This document shows positions 8,747-16,528 of a DNA stretch of 56,330 nt, one piece after another (position 1 is the stretch's first letter; every line of letters begins with the position of its first letter). Under the pieces are notes generated by a model, which was not told the origin of the DNA, did not search any database, and was given only the letters and a program-made list of their open reading frames with translations. The position numbers were made by a program, and so were the translations under genes. The stretch is from an uncultured Candidatus Melainabacteria bacterium (lineage in GTDB: Bacteria > Cyanobacteriota > Vampirovibrionia > Gastranaerophilales > Gastranaerophilaceae), in assembly GCA_934692625.1 (NCBI GenBank), contig CAKUUC010000015.1:1-56330 (forward strand), read 5' to 3'.

Positions 8747-9661
8747 CTAATCCATCCACAAAGTAAGGACGTTTGATTTTTTATCCATATCTTTGAAATC
8801 TTCAGGAAAATTCATTTCGTTTAATAAATCTCTAATCCTACTTAAAATATAACGTCTTTTGTGCGAAAGTCCAAGTATTTTCTTAGTAGTCGTACCGATA
8901 AGTCGTAAAAAATAATTTCTATATTTCTTACTAAGCCCTAGAGATTTTGCATAATCCCAACAGTGAAAAATTACAGTTATTTCATCACTAATTCTGTTTT
9001 GCACAACGTCTTCTGTTGTATATGAACCCTCTCTGTTTCTCAAGTAGTTATATAATACATCTGCTATAAAAAATACACTTTTTATATGCATACAAACTTT
9101 AAAAGAAAACTCAGAATCTTCAATAATCATGCCTTCCGGAAATCGAATATTGTTATCATCAAGTACAGATTTTCGATATGCTCTATTCCATACAACACCA
9201 ACAAGTGAATCTAAAACTCTTTCGTCTATTAACATCTGTTTGTTATTAAATTTCTTAAACTCATCATCATGAACGTGTTTCTCTTTATTTGGATAACAAT
9301 CATAAAGGTCAAACACAACAACATCAGACTTACTTCTATCTAAAGCGTCCTTAACAACTTCTAACGCATTCAATTCCAGCCAATCGTCAGAGTCAACAAA
9401 CATTACAAATTCGCCAATTGCATTATCTAACCCCGTATTACGAGCAGCCGAAACACCTCTATTGTGTTCGTGAGTCAAAACTTTAAATCTACTATCGTTT
9501 TGAGCATATTCATTGACAATATCCATTGATGAATCATTACCGCAATCATCAACACAAAGAACTTCAAAATCATCGTAAGTTTGATTTTTTAGACTATCTA
9601 AACATTTTCTAATTTCTTTTTCTACATTATAAACCGGTACTATTATTGAAAATTCTGCCAT
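8747..9661 (-). CDS. Family 2 glycosyltransferase
   Basis: 304 residues. The GT-A start is textbook: FSIIVPVYNVEKEIRKCLDS, then VDDCGNDSS, then GVSAARNTGL, and the metal-binding FVDSDDW (D90, D92, D93). No membrane segment, so it is a cytoplasmic or peripheral enzyme adding a sugar from a nucleotide-sugar donor to a surface glycan. The start codon overlaps the stop of the preceding TPR-like gene by one base (TAATG) with GGAGAAG just upstream, so the two are translationally coupled. Donor and acceptor cannot be told from sequence. Confidence 0.92.
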   Translation of the reverse strand: MAEFSIIVPVYNVEKEIRKCLDSLKNQTYDDFEVLCVDDCGNDSSMDIVNEYAQNDSRFKVLTHEHNRGVSAARNTGLDNAIGEFVMFVDSDDWLELNALEVVKDALDRSKSDVVVFDLYDCYPNKEKHVHDDEFKKFNNKQMLIDERVLDSLVGVVWNRAYRKSVLDDNNIRFPEGMIIEDSEFSFKVCMHIKSVFFIADVLYNYLRNREGSYTTEDVVQNRISDEITVIFHCWDYAKSLGLSKKYRNYFLRLIGTTTKKILGLSHKRRYILSRIRDLLNEMNFPEDFKDMDKKSNVLTLWMD

Positions 9662-10554
9662 TATACTTCTCCTTCCGGTTCTTTTAGTTCAATATCTATT
9701 GCTTTTTTAATACACAAAACTTCTCTGTAATAATTGTTGTTATATTCATACAAACTAGAAAGTTGGAACCAATAATTTGCATCATTTTTCAATTGGGGTT
9801 CCAAAGATTTATAAATCTTGATTGCCTTTTTTATATCCTCGAAACAAACCGCATAAATGTTTGCAATTTCTTTTTGATAAGAATAATCATTCGTTAACTT
9901 GAACAATTCTTCGTATTTTTTTATTGCTTGCTTGTGATTTTTCTTATCAAGTTCGGCTTTCACATCATTTTTTAATTGCGCAATATGTTTTTTCCTCAAA
10001 CAATAATCACGTTTTTCAAAGTTTTCATATTCAGCATTCAATTCTGCATAATTATTCCAAAACTCAACATCGTTTTCTTTTGCCTGAGGTTCTATTTCTT
10101 TATACAATTCCATAGCCTGTTTGAAATTCTTATATTTTTGATAAAGTAAATCTGCGATATTTTTGTGATACACATATTTTTTAGAAAAATTAAACAATTG
10201 TTCATTCAAATTGATATATTCATTATCATCATTATTCTTTTTCGCTTCTTCTAACCTTGTTTGATAAAGATTATAAAGTTTTTTAGAAAGAAGAAAAACT
10301 AGAGTCAAAGGTCTAAATTTACCTCTCAATCCCTCAATAAAACCTTCAACTTCATTTGACAAAACCATCCTTGTGCTATCATCACAACAATCAGGATTTT
10401 GTATAATTTGCGTTCTTATCAAATTACCTTCATTTATCAATGCACAATATTCTTTTTCCATATCTGCAAAACTAGGATAGTCTTTCAACTCTTTAACAAG
10501 AGCCGCTTCTCCCTTTTGACTGTAATCTTGCAATAATTTATCAATATTTTCCAT
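9661..10554 (-). CDS. TPR-like helical repeat protein coupled to a glycosyltransferase
   Basis: 297 residues, all alpha-helical. Two long repeats are visible: KNIADLLYQKYKNFKQAMEL with YKEIEPQAKENDVEFW (about 135-180), and KEIANIYAVCFEDIKKAIKI with YKSLEPQLKNDANYW (about 220-265), each followed by a helix with YCLRKK or LCIKKA. This is the pattern of tetratricopeptide-like scaffolds. No signal peptide. It shares one base with the glycosyltransferase that follows, so it may act with it, for example as an adaptor. Specific function unknown. Confidence 0.55.
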   Translation of the reverse strand: MENIDKLLQDYSQKGEAALVKELKDYPSFADMEKEYCALINEGNLIRTQIIQNPDCCDDSTRMVLSNEVEGFIEGLRGKFRPLTLVFLLSKKLYNLYQTRLEEAKKNNDDNEYINLNEQLFNFSKKYVYHKNIADLLYQKYKNFKQAMELYKEIEPQAKENDVEFWNNYAELNAEYENFEKRDYCLRKKHIAQLKNDVKAELDKKNHKQAIKKYEELFKLTNDYSYQKEIANIYAVCFEDIKKAIKIYKSLEPQLKNDANYWFQLSSLYEYNNNYYREVLCIKKAIDIELKEPEGEV

Positions 10555-10625
10555 AATATTCCTTTAAAACTTAAATATATCATACGATACTAGGAAATAT
10601 AATGCAAATAAGTGAACAAAAGTTA

Positions 10626-11975
10626 TTATTTAAAAATTAAAACCGCAAAAATTGCAGCGAGAATAATTGGTATATTGAAATGCAAAAATGTCGGAACGCA
10701 AGTATCCCAAATGTGATTATGCTGATTGTCAACATTCAAACCTGAAGTTGGGCCAAGGGTTGTATCAGAAGCAGGTGAACCAGCATCTCCAAGTGCTGCC
10801 GCGGCAGCCATCAATATAACCATTGAAGGTAAACTAAACCCTAATTTTACACAAATTGGAACATATAAAACTGCAAGAATAGGAATAGTTCCAAATGATG
10901 TACCGATTCCCATTGTTATAAATAACCCGACAAGTAACATTATTATTGCTGCAAAAATTTTGCTATGCATCATAAACGGTGTAACCATAGAAATCAAAGA
11001 TTCAATTCCGCCAGTTTCTTTCATTACATTTGCAAACCCTGCAGCCACAAGCATTACAAATGCAACATACCCCATTAATCCAACACCTTCATTGATAAGT
11101 TTATCCATTTTTTCATGGTCAATTGCCTTTAATCCAAAAATCACGGTTAGACCAACCAAAGCGCCAAGTGGTAATGATTTTGTCCACAATTGTACAACTA
11201 AAGTTAAAACAGCAGCAAGCAAGGTTATATAATGCTTTTGATTAAAATGCAAATTTTCGGTAGGTTCTTCTTTGGTAATAGTAATATTTTCATAATGTCT
11301 TGGTTTTCTATAAGAAATAAATATAGCAAACAAATACCCCAAAAACATAAACGTACAAATTAACCAGGTATATTTCCAAATATCACTTTTCAAAACCTGA
11401 ACACCATTTTGAACTAAATTATCTGCAATTAGACCTTGAAAAATCAATCCAAAACCTGCAGGGATTGCAATATATGGAGCCTTTAAACCAAATGCCAAAC
11501 TACACGCAATAGCTCTTCTATCTATATTCAACTTGTTCATAACAACAAGCAATGGAGGTATTAATATCGGAATAAACGCGATATGAACAGGGATTAAGTT
11601 TTGAGAACAAATTGCAATAACAGTCAAAATTGCAATAAGTAAATATTTGTTAGATTTAATTGCTAATGCAATTTTTTTTGAAAGTAACTGCGCCAGTCCG
11701 GTATGTGACATAGAAGCAGCAAACGCACCAAGCAAAATATAACTCAATGCAGTTTCAGAATTTCCACCCATTCCTGAAATAAATACGTTCATTACATCGT
11801 TAAGATTCATGTGACCGACAAGCCCTCCAATAACAGACGATACAATCAAAGCCAACAAAACATTTACTCGGCACAAACAAAGTGTACAAAGCAAAACTAC
11901 GGCTACAATTATCGGGTTTGTAATAAACGCTATCATTCCACCAGCCAAGATACCACAAACAGACAAGTTTGTCAT
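10626..11975 (-). CDS. Na+/H+ antiporter family (NhaC/YuiF-like) membrane transporter
   Basis: 449 residues with about 11-12 hydrophobic segments. The C-terminal signature GDAGSPASDTTLGPTSGLNV followed by DNQHNHIWDTCVPTFLH is that of the NhaC-type antiporter family (Na_H_antiporter domain). Members exchange Na+ for H+ or carry amino acids across the inner membrane; the substrate here is undecided. A start at codon 14 (MIAFITNP) is possible, because no good ribosome site precedes either ATG. The gene is separated from the TPR-like gene by 71 nt. Upstream lies a 620-bp repeat-rich gap, so its promoter must be in or near those repeats. Confidence 0.8.
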   Translation of the reverse strand: MTNLSVCGILAGGMIAFITNPIIVAVVLLCTLCLCRVNVLLALIVSSVIGGLVGHMNLNDVMNVFISGMGGNSETALSYILLGAFAASMSHTGLAQLLSKKIALAIKSNKYLLIAILTVIAICSQNLIPVHIAFIPILIPPLLVVMNKLNIDRRAIACSLAFGLKAPYIAIPAGFGLIFQGLIADNLVQNGVQVLKSDIWKYTWLICTFMFLGYLFAIFISYRKPRHYENITITKEEPTENLHFNQKHYITLLAAVLTLVVQLWTKSLPLGALVGLTVIFGLKAIDHEKMDKLINEGVGLMGYVAFVMLVAAGFANVMKETGGIESLISMVTPFMMHSKIFAAIIMLLVGLFITMGIGTSFGTIPILAVLYVPICVKLGFSLPSMVILMAAAAALGDAGSPASDTTLGPTSGLNVDNQHNHIWDTCVPTFLHFNIPIILAAIFAVLIFK

Positions 11976-12082
11976 TTGGAGAAAAACAGATTTCGAAATA
12001 ACAGATTAATGGTGTTAGCAAATTCACAGTCATTTTGAAAAGAAGTTACAGTCTTGTCAATATTAAGCAATTGTTTCAATTA

Positions 12083-12106
12083 TGTAGGTTGGAATTACCA
12101 TTCCGA
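12083..12106 (+). repeat. GTAGG-family hairpin, copy A
   Basis: GTAGG followed by stem TTGGAAT, loop TACC, ATTCCGAC. The arms pair fully if one G-U is allowed. Related copies at 12243-12270, 26007-26037 and 56229-56250 keep the GTAGG shoulder while the stem bases change together. Confidence 0.6.
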
Positions 12107-12145
12107 CACAGAAATTAACGCTGTTAAGCATCAGCAAAAGGAACA

Positions 12146-12171
12146 GATTCCTGATCGGAGACCGGAATGAC
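12146..12171 (+). repeat. CTGAA/TTCAG-family hairpin, divergent copy
   Basis: GATTCC ... GGAATGAC, 26 nt, with ATTCC pairing to GGAAT around an inner TGATCGGAGACC. It has the same GA...TGAC frame as the copies at 12302 and 37879 but different stem bases. Confidence 0.5.
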
Positions 12172-12242
12172 TGGTTGGGAAGCATAGCAATGGATACGTC
12201 ATTGGAGAAAACTTAGAAAATTTTTGCGAATGTAATTATGTT

Positions 12243-12270
12243 GTGGCATAGCAATGCAATGCCGACCTAC
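12243..12270 (-). repeat. GTAGG-family hairpin, copy B
   Basis: Read on the minus strand: GTAGG, stem TCGGCAT, loop of about nine bases, ATGCCAC. It is inverted relative to copy A and one stem position is imperfect. Confidence 0.5.
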
Positions 12271-12301
12271 CTTTCCAAATGGCACAATTGATATTGAAAC
12301 A

Positions 12302-12326
12302 GACTCTGAATCAAGTCCAGAGTGAC
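12302..12326 (+). repeat. CTGAA/TTCAG-family hairpin
   Basis: GACTCTGAA ... CCAGAGTGAC, 25 nt. CTCTG pairs with CAGAG around AATCAAGTC. It is a member of the same family as 37879-37903 and 37963-37987. Confidence 0.65.
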
Positions 12327-12351
12327 TATTTGGTGTGCCTAGCAAGGATTT

Positions 12352-12419
12352 CGTCATTCTGAAAAGATTAAAAATCAAGCAATTTTTAATTGCGTAGATT
12401 TTATCTTATTCAGAATCTG
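12352..12419 (+). repeat. 68-nt dispersed palindromic element
   Basis: It begins CGTCATTCTGAA and ends TTCAGAATCTG, so the ends pair. Inside are ATTAAAAATCAAGC, AATTTTTAATTGCG and ATTTTATCTTA. It is nearly identical, inverted, to 35338-35404 (one substitution and one single-base indel), and half of it recurs at 26048-26078. Confidence 0.88.
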
Positions 12420-12454
12420 GTAGCATAAATCTTGTTTTGTTATAGGTTATTTTA

Positions 12455-12499
12455 CCCCCCCTTCGAAATCTTAGATTTTGGTTCCCCCTCAAGGGGGGG
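12455..12499. repeat. C-run/G-run inverted repeat
   Basis: CCCCCCCTT at 12455-12463 is the exact reverse complement of AAGGGGGGG at 12491-12499. The inner part contains a second small hairpin (AAATC TTA GATTT). There is no T-run right after it on either strand, so it is not a normal intrinsic terminator. Confidence 0.7.
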
Positions 12500-12596
12500 C
12501 ACATTATAAAACATAGGTCAGGCACTGCCTGACATGTAAACTTACAATTTACCGTTTCAAGCAGTGCCACCACCTTTCAAAATGTTTTTTTATTTA

Positions 12597-13658
12597 TTAA
12601 CTTGCAAGGATTTGTTTATACAAGTCAATTTGCTTTTGTGACATTTTATCCGGTAAAACTATCTTTATTCTTGCGTTCAAGTTTCCATAGCCTCCGGATT
12701 TTTTAGGCAATCCTAGATTTTTAAGTCTTAAACATTTTCCACTTGAGGTCATTTTGGGAATTTTTATAGTTATTGCACCGTGCAATGTTTTTATCTCTTT
12801 ACTACAACCTAAAACAGCCTCTGGCGGTGTAATTTCAACATCTTTTGTCAAATCTGAACCGGAAATTTGATATTCACCGTCTACAGGAGTAATTATCAAA
12901 TACAAATCCCCCTTTTGACCGTAAGCATCAACTTTTCCTTCGCCTTTCAATCTGATTTTTTGTCCTTCTTTAACCTCTTTTGGCAATTTAACTTTCAAAG
13001 ATTTTTGTTCATTGACAATACCCGTACCACCACAAGCCGTACAATAACTTCCATCTTTTGGACACGCTGTACATTTTCTCATATCACTGAATTTTACCGT
13101 TATCGGAGCATCTGAAAACAAATCCTGAGCCGTAACATTCAAATTCTTAGTAACATCTAAATCTTCACTTTTTGGAGGTTTGGCAGAAGATCTTCTACGA
13201 GAAGTGTACCCCGCATTAGAAAAGCCTTGACTTGCGCCCATATTTCCAAAATCGAAATTTGAAAAACCTCGAGTGCCGCCAGTTGCGCCTCCACCCATCA
13301 TATCACCAAATAATGAGCTAAAGAAATCAGAAAAGCCTCCCATATCTTGACCATTAAAATTAAATTGTTGATAGCCTCCGCCACCACCGCCAAAATTGAA
13401 GTTTTCAAATCCTGGAGGTGGGGTATAATCAGCACCACCTTGCCAATTTGCGCCTAAACTATCATATCTTTGACGTTTTTGTTTATCGCCAAGTACCTCA
13501 TACGCTTCGTTTATTTCTTTAAATTTTTCTTCTGCTTCTTTTGTTTTATTTACATCTGGGTGATATTTACGTGCAAGTTTTCTATATGCAGATTTGATAT
13601 CCGCTTCTGTTGCATCTCTTTTTACACCCAACGTTTCATAATAATCTTTATATTTCAT
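12597..13658 (-). CDS. DnaJ-family co-chaperone with a reduced zinc finger
   Basis: 353 residues. The J domain (1-70) has HPD at 33-35, which stimulates DnaK ATPase. A Gly/Phe-rich linker follows (about 75-150). The two substrate-binding C-terminal domains are recognisable by KLPKEVKEGQKIRLKGEGK, LTKDVEITPPEA and LHGAITIKIPK. The zinc region has only two CxxC pairs (C196/C199 and C206/C209, the latter in CTACGGTG) instead of the four CxxCxGxG repeats of true DnaJ. It is therefore intermediate between DnaJ and CbpA. AGGAG precedes the ATG. No DnaK or GrpE gene is adjacent. Confidence 0.88.
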   Translation of the reverse strand: MKYKDYYETLGVKRDATEADIKSAYRKLARKYHPDVNKTKEAEEKFKEINEAYEVLGDKQKRQRYDSLGANWQGGADYTPPPGFENFNFGGGGGGYQQFNFNGQDMGGFSDFFSSLFGDMMGGGATGGTRGFSNFDFGNMGASQGFSNAGYTSRRRSSAKPPKSEDLDVTKNLNVTAQDLFSDAPITVKFSDMRKCTACPKDGSYCTACGGTGIVNEQKSLKVKLPKEVKEGQKIRLKGEGKVDAYGQKGDLYLIITPVDGEYQISGSDLTKDVEITPPEAVLGCSKEIKTLHGAITIKIPKMTSSGKCLRLKNLGLPKKSGGYGNLNARIKIVLPDKMSQKQIDLYKQILAS

Positions 13659-13713
13659 ATTATCGTATCTCCTATAATAATGATAATATAAAACTTACAA
13701 AAAGTTGATTTTT

Positions 13714-14418
13714 TTAATTATTTTTTAATGAATTAGAAATTTCTTTTTTCCAAGCAAAAAAGAAATAAAAGGATAAAATAAAATACGTAAACCACATCAA
13801 AACGGTAGCTAAACAATTAAACCCGTTCAAATAAGCCTGCACCCACATAATAACGGACAATCCGTTTACGACAGCCCAAACATACCACTGCTCAATACTT
13901 CGTTTCACAGTAAACAATAGCCCCAAAACTGAAAATACAGACGTTATAGAATCACACAACGGATTTTTATCGTGTAATTTGACCAAAATAAAATAACAAA
14001 TTATAGTTAACAAAATTGCAATCGAAAAATATAATAAATTTTCTTTGAAAGATAAGTTCGTTTTTTCGATAGAACAAGTGCTTTTGTTTATGTGTTCTTT
14101 CCATTTAAAGATTCCATAAACCTGCATCGGTAAATAATAACACATATAAAGCGCCAAATTCCCAAACAAAGAATTTTTATAAGAAATGTACGAATAGCAA
14201 AGTGTTCCGGCAAGTCCGAAGATATAGCATGAAATTTTGCCTTTACCAGCAAGAATTGTGTAACTAATTCCAAATACTGCAGATATTATTGCAACGGGAT
14301 TGTCTTTTAACATTATGGATAGAATTAAAATAAACAAGATTTCTAAAGGGAAAATTATTCTCTCGAACCTTCCCCACCCCGAAGTTTCCTGTTGCAAAAA
14401 ACTTTTCACCTGCTCCAT
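13714..14418 (-). CDS. pnuC: PnuC-like nicotinamide riboside transporter
   Basis: 234 residues with about seven hydrophobic segments, the size of PnuC. The segment RSIEQWYVWAVVNGLSVIMW near residue 165-185 carries the family's Trp/Asn-rich substrate region. PnuC carries nicotinamide riboside (or a related vitamin precursor) by facilitated diffusion across the inner membrane for NAD synthesis. The gene starts 10 nt after the LOG gene stop, so it belongs to the same operon. The vitamin specificity is assumed from family resemblance (PnuT and PnuX are alternatives). Confidence 0.82.
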   Translation of the reverse strand: MEQVKSFLQQETSGWGRFERIIFPLEILFILILSIMLKDNPVAIISAVFGISYTILAGKGKISCYIFGLAGTLCYSYISYKNSLFGNLALYMCYYLPMQVYGIFKWKEHINKSTCSIEKTNLSFKENLLYFSIAILLTIICYFILVKLHDKNPLCDSITSVFSVLGLLFTVKRSIEQWYVWAVVNGLSVIMWVQAYLNGFNCLATVLMWFTYFILSFYFFFAWKKEISNSLKNN

Positions 14419-14428
14419 AAGTCAATCC

Positions 14429-15022
14429 TTATCTTGAATAAATTTCATGCTTAGATGGAATATTTTGCGGTTCTACATAATTTTTGATATACTCAACTGC
14501 ATCAAAAGGTGTGGAAGCAACAAAAAATAAGTTCGCAGAGGCTTTATTGGCAAAGTTTTCAGAAATTACAGTATCAAAAAATCTGAGTAAATTATCATAA
14601 AATCCATCTGTATTTAAAATAACAATCGGTTTCTTATTATACCCAAGTTGTTTTTGGACAATCATTTCTGACAACTCTTCCAAAGTTCCAAACCCACCGG
14701 CTAAAGCAATAACGGCATCTGACATTTTGTCCATTGTATCTTTTCTATCTCTCATACCTTGCGCTAAAACAAATTCGTCACAATTATCCGTTCGACACCC
14801 CATATCAACAAGTCGTTGAGGCATTACTCCAAAGATTTTTCCGCCATTTTGCTTAACCTGCTCAGCACAAGCCCACATCATTCCAAGCGTACTGCCACCA
14901 TAAACAATATTGTAGCCGTTTTGACCTAACAATTTGCCCAACTTTTTTGCATCGTCATAGTATACAGGTGCTAAAAAGTCACTAGAAGAAGCAAACACGC
15001 AAACTTTTTTGATATTATTCAT
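14429..15022 (-). CDS. LOG family protein (nucleotide 5'-monophosphate phosphoribohydrolase)
   Basis: 197 residues from the ATG at 15022, which has GGTGGAGA upstream. A Rossmann-like fold is shown by VCVFASSSDFLAPVYYDDAK, YGGSTLGMMWACAEQ and the catalytic block LAGGFGTLEELSE, equivalent to PGGxGTxxE but with Ala in place of Pro. LOG proteins release the base from nucleoside 5'-monophosphates, leaving ribose 5-phosphate. The start codon lies inside the upstream pseudopilin-like gene (8-nt overlap, ATGAATAA), so the two are coupled. In this cluster a role in nucleotide salvage is likelier than cytokinin production. Confidence 0.88.
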   Translation of the reverse strand: MNNIKKVCVFASSSDFLAPVYYDDAKKLGKLLGQNGYNIVYGGSTLGMMWACAEQVKQNGGKIFGVMPQRLVDMGCRTDNCDEFVLAQGMRDRKDTMDKMSDAVIALAGGFGTLEELSEMIVQKQLGYNKKPIVILNTDGFYDNLLRFFDTVISENFANKASANLFFVASTPFDAVEYIKNYVEPQNIPSKHEIYSR

Positions 15023-15656
15023 TGATTTCTCCACCTATTCTATAATAGTGAGAGCAACCAACACCGGTACCATCGCTAGAACAATCAGATTTTAGTTCAT
15101 TTATGCTCCAACCGGAACCGATTGGTGAAAGATTCCCGTCAATAAAGATATTCAATCCAAAAATATCTTTACCCCACACATTTGGACCTTTCACACCATT
15201 CATATCAAACATCATTAAAAATACAGGATGAAAAACATCTTCATCTTTAATATCTTTAAATCCGACAACTTTGTTATTTTTTGTCAAATAGAGTTTATCA
15301 AAATAGTATCGGTCATTAGGTTTTACAACTTTGCCATTCATATATTTAGGTTGATAAGATTTTTTTTGCAACATATTAGATTCAGAAATTCGCAAATATG
15401 GTTTTACCAAACTCATCATCAATTGTTCACGCTGAGCGTCATCTTTCGCACTTTTAAGCCCTTTCAAAATATCTGAATCAGAATGAGCATTCATTGCAGA
15501 AAAGACATATTCCATTTTGTTAATCGTTTCATTCCACATTGAAATATATGTAGCCTCTTTTGCTGCAATAAATTTGGTAGGAATAAACATTAAAATTATC
15601 GCAAAAACGACAAATAAAGTTATCGAATATTCAATTCTCCAAAAATGTTTTTTCAT
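15015..15656 (-). CDS. Pseudopilin-like protein lacking a prepilin cleavage motif
   Basis: 213 residues: one N-terminal membrane helix (about residues 11-29), then a soluble domain. The C-terminal part has DMNGVKGPNVWGKDIF, matching DVNGDRGPNIIGKDIY and DVNGKYPPNTYGKDLF of the two true pseudopilins in this window, and a Cys pair (KSDCSSDGTGVGCSHYY) like theirs. The N-terminus is not G/A-FTLxE, so prepilin peptidase should not process it; it would stay as a membrane-anchored periplasmic domain. It sits inside an otherwise cytoplasmic RNA/nucleotide operon and overlaps the LOG gene by 8 nt. Confidence 0.65.
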   Translation of the reverse strand: MKKHFWRIEYSITLFVVFAIILMFIPTKFIAAKEATYISMWNETINKMEYVFSAMNAHSDSDILKGLKSAKDDAQREQLMMSLVKPYLRISESNMLQKKSYQPKYMNGKVVKPNDRYYFDKLYLTKNNKVVGFKDIKDEDVFHPVFLMMFDMNGVKGPNVWGKDIFGLNIFIDGNLSPIGSGWSINELKSDCSSDGTGVGCSHYYRIGGEINE

Positions 15657-15667
15657 AAAATAATCCT

Positions 15668-16528
15668 TTATGCCATATCTATACGTTTTTTCTCTGCCAC
15701 GAGTTTTTCATAAACCCACTCAGGTATAAAGTTTTTACCCAAAATGATTTGACCGTTCATAATATTCGGGGTATGGAAATCTGACCCGCCCGTCACAATC
15801 AAACCAAGATTTTCCGCCATTGTGGAGAAATATTCAACGCAAGCAGGTGAGTGTTTTCTGTGATAAGCCTCAATTCCTCTCAAACCGTAATTCATAAGTT
15901 CCTTAATCAACGGTTCCGCAATTTCTAAATCGTGAGGGTGTGCAATAACAGGAATTCCGCCGGCATCATACAAAATTTCAACCGCATCAAACGGTGAAAC
16001 AGTTTTTCTTTGTACATAAACAGGAGAATCATCGTGGATATATTTTGCATAAGCGTCCATAATATTGCTTGTACCACCTGCATTAGTAATAGCTTTTGCA
16101 ATGTGCGGACGTCCAATACTTCCACCTTCTGCGACAAGTTTTTTGATATCTTCAAATTTAATCTTGATACCTTCTTTCTGTGCCAAAAGTTTAATGATTT
16201 CTTTTGTTTGTTTAATTCTTGCAGCCTGTTGCATCTTTAACAGTTCAACAAAATCAGAATTTGTCGGATCCATAAAATATCCTAAAATATGGACTTCATG
16301 GTTTTTGTAAAGGGTATTAATTTCAATCCCTCGTATAATTTCTATTTTGTCTGAAAGATTTTTTTCTTTGATATAATTTTGTGCAACATCATAAGCTAAA
16401 ATATTGTCGTGGTCAGTAATAGCAATAGCTTCAAGACCAACGTCAATAGCGGTATCAACTATTTTTTCGGGCGAAAAGACTCCGTCTGAAAAATAAGTAT
16501 GAATGTGTAAATCAGTTCTCTTTTTCAC
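15668..16528 (-). CDS. PHP-domain phosphoesterase (TrpH/RNase AM-like)
   Basis: 286 residues. It opens with DLHIHTYFSDG (H8, H10), then AITDHDN and RGIEINT, and later VIAHPHD and VTGGSDFHTPN: the metal ligands of a PHP hydrolase of the YciV/TrpH type. Studied relatives hydrolyse nucleoside 3',5'-bisphosphates and trim RNA 5' ends. The start is a GTG at 16528 with AGGAAAAGG upstream; it lies 17 nt inside the ymdB coding region, so it is read by coupling. Location cytoplasmic. Context (RNase Y, YmdB) supports a role in RNA turnover, which is inference. Confidence 0.85.
   Translation of the reverse strand: MKKRTDLHIHTYFSDGVFSPEKIVDTAIDVGLEAIAITDHDNILAYDVAQNYIKEKNLSDKIEIIRGIEINTLYKNHEVHILGYFMDPTNSDFVELLKMQQAARIKQTKEIIKLLAQKEGIKIKFEDIKKLVAEGGSIGRPHIAKAITNAGGTSNIMDAYAKYIHDDSPVYVQRKTVSPFDAVEILYDAGGIPVIAHPHDLEIAEPLIKELMNYGLRGIEAYHRKHSPACVEYFSTMAENLGLIVTGGSDFHTPNIMNGQIILGKNFIPEWVYEKLVAEKKRIDMA

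Larger units (their letters stand above)
11976..12596. other. Gene-free, repeat-filled intergenic region
   Basis: No open frame here looks coding. The region is a mosaic of small palindromes: two members of the GTAGG hairpin family, two short 25-26 nt hairpins plus one long member of the CTGAA/TTCAG family, a C-rich/G-rich inverted repeat (12455-12499), and GTCAGGC-ACT-GCCTGAC (12517-12533), whose GGCACTGC is echoed inverted as GCAGTGCC at 12561-12568. Between the palindromes a spacer recurs: GCATAGCAATGG with CGTCATT (about 12183-12206) and GCCTAGCAAGG with CGTCATT (about 12337-12358). It separates the DnaJ-like gene from the antiporter gene. Confidence 0.8.

Noticed and set aside
10726..11232. 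168-codon plus-strand frame inside the antiporter gene
   Set aside because: It is the complement of membrane-helix coding sequence; no ribosome site and no recognisable domain.
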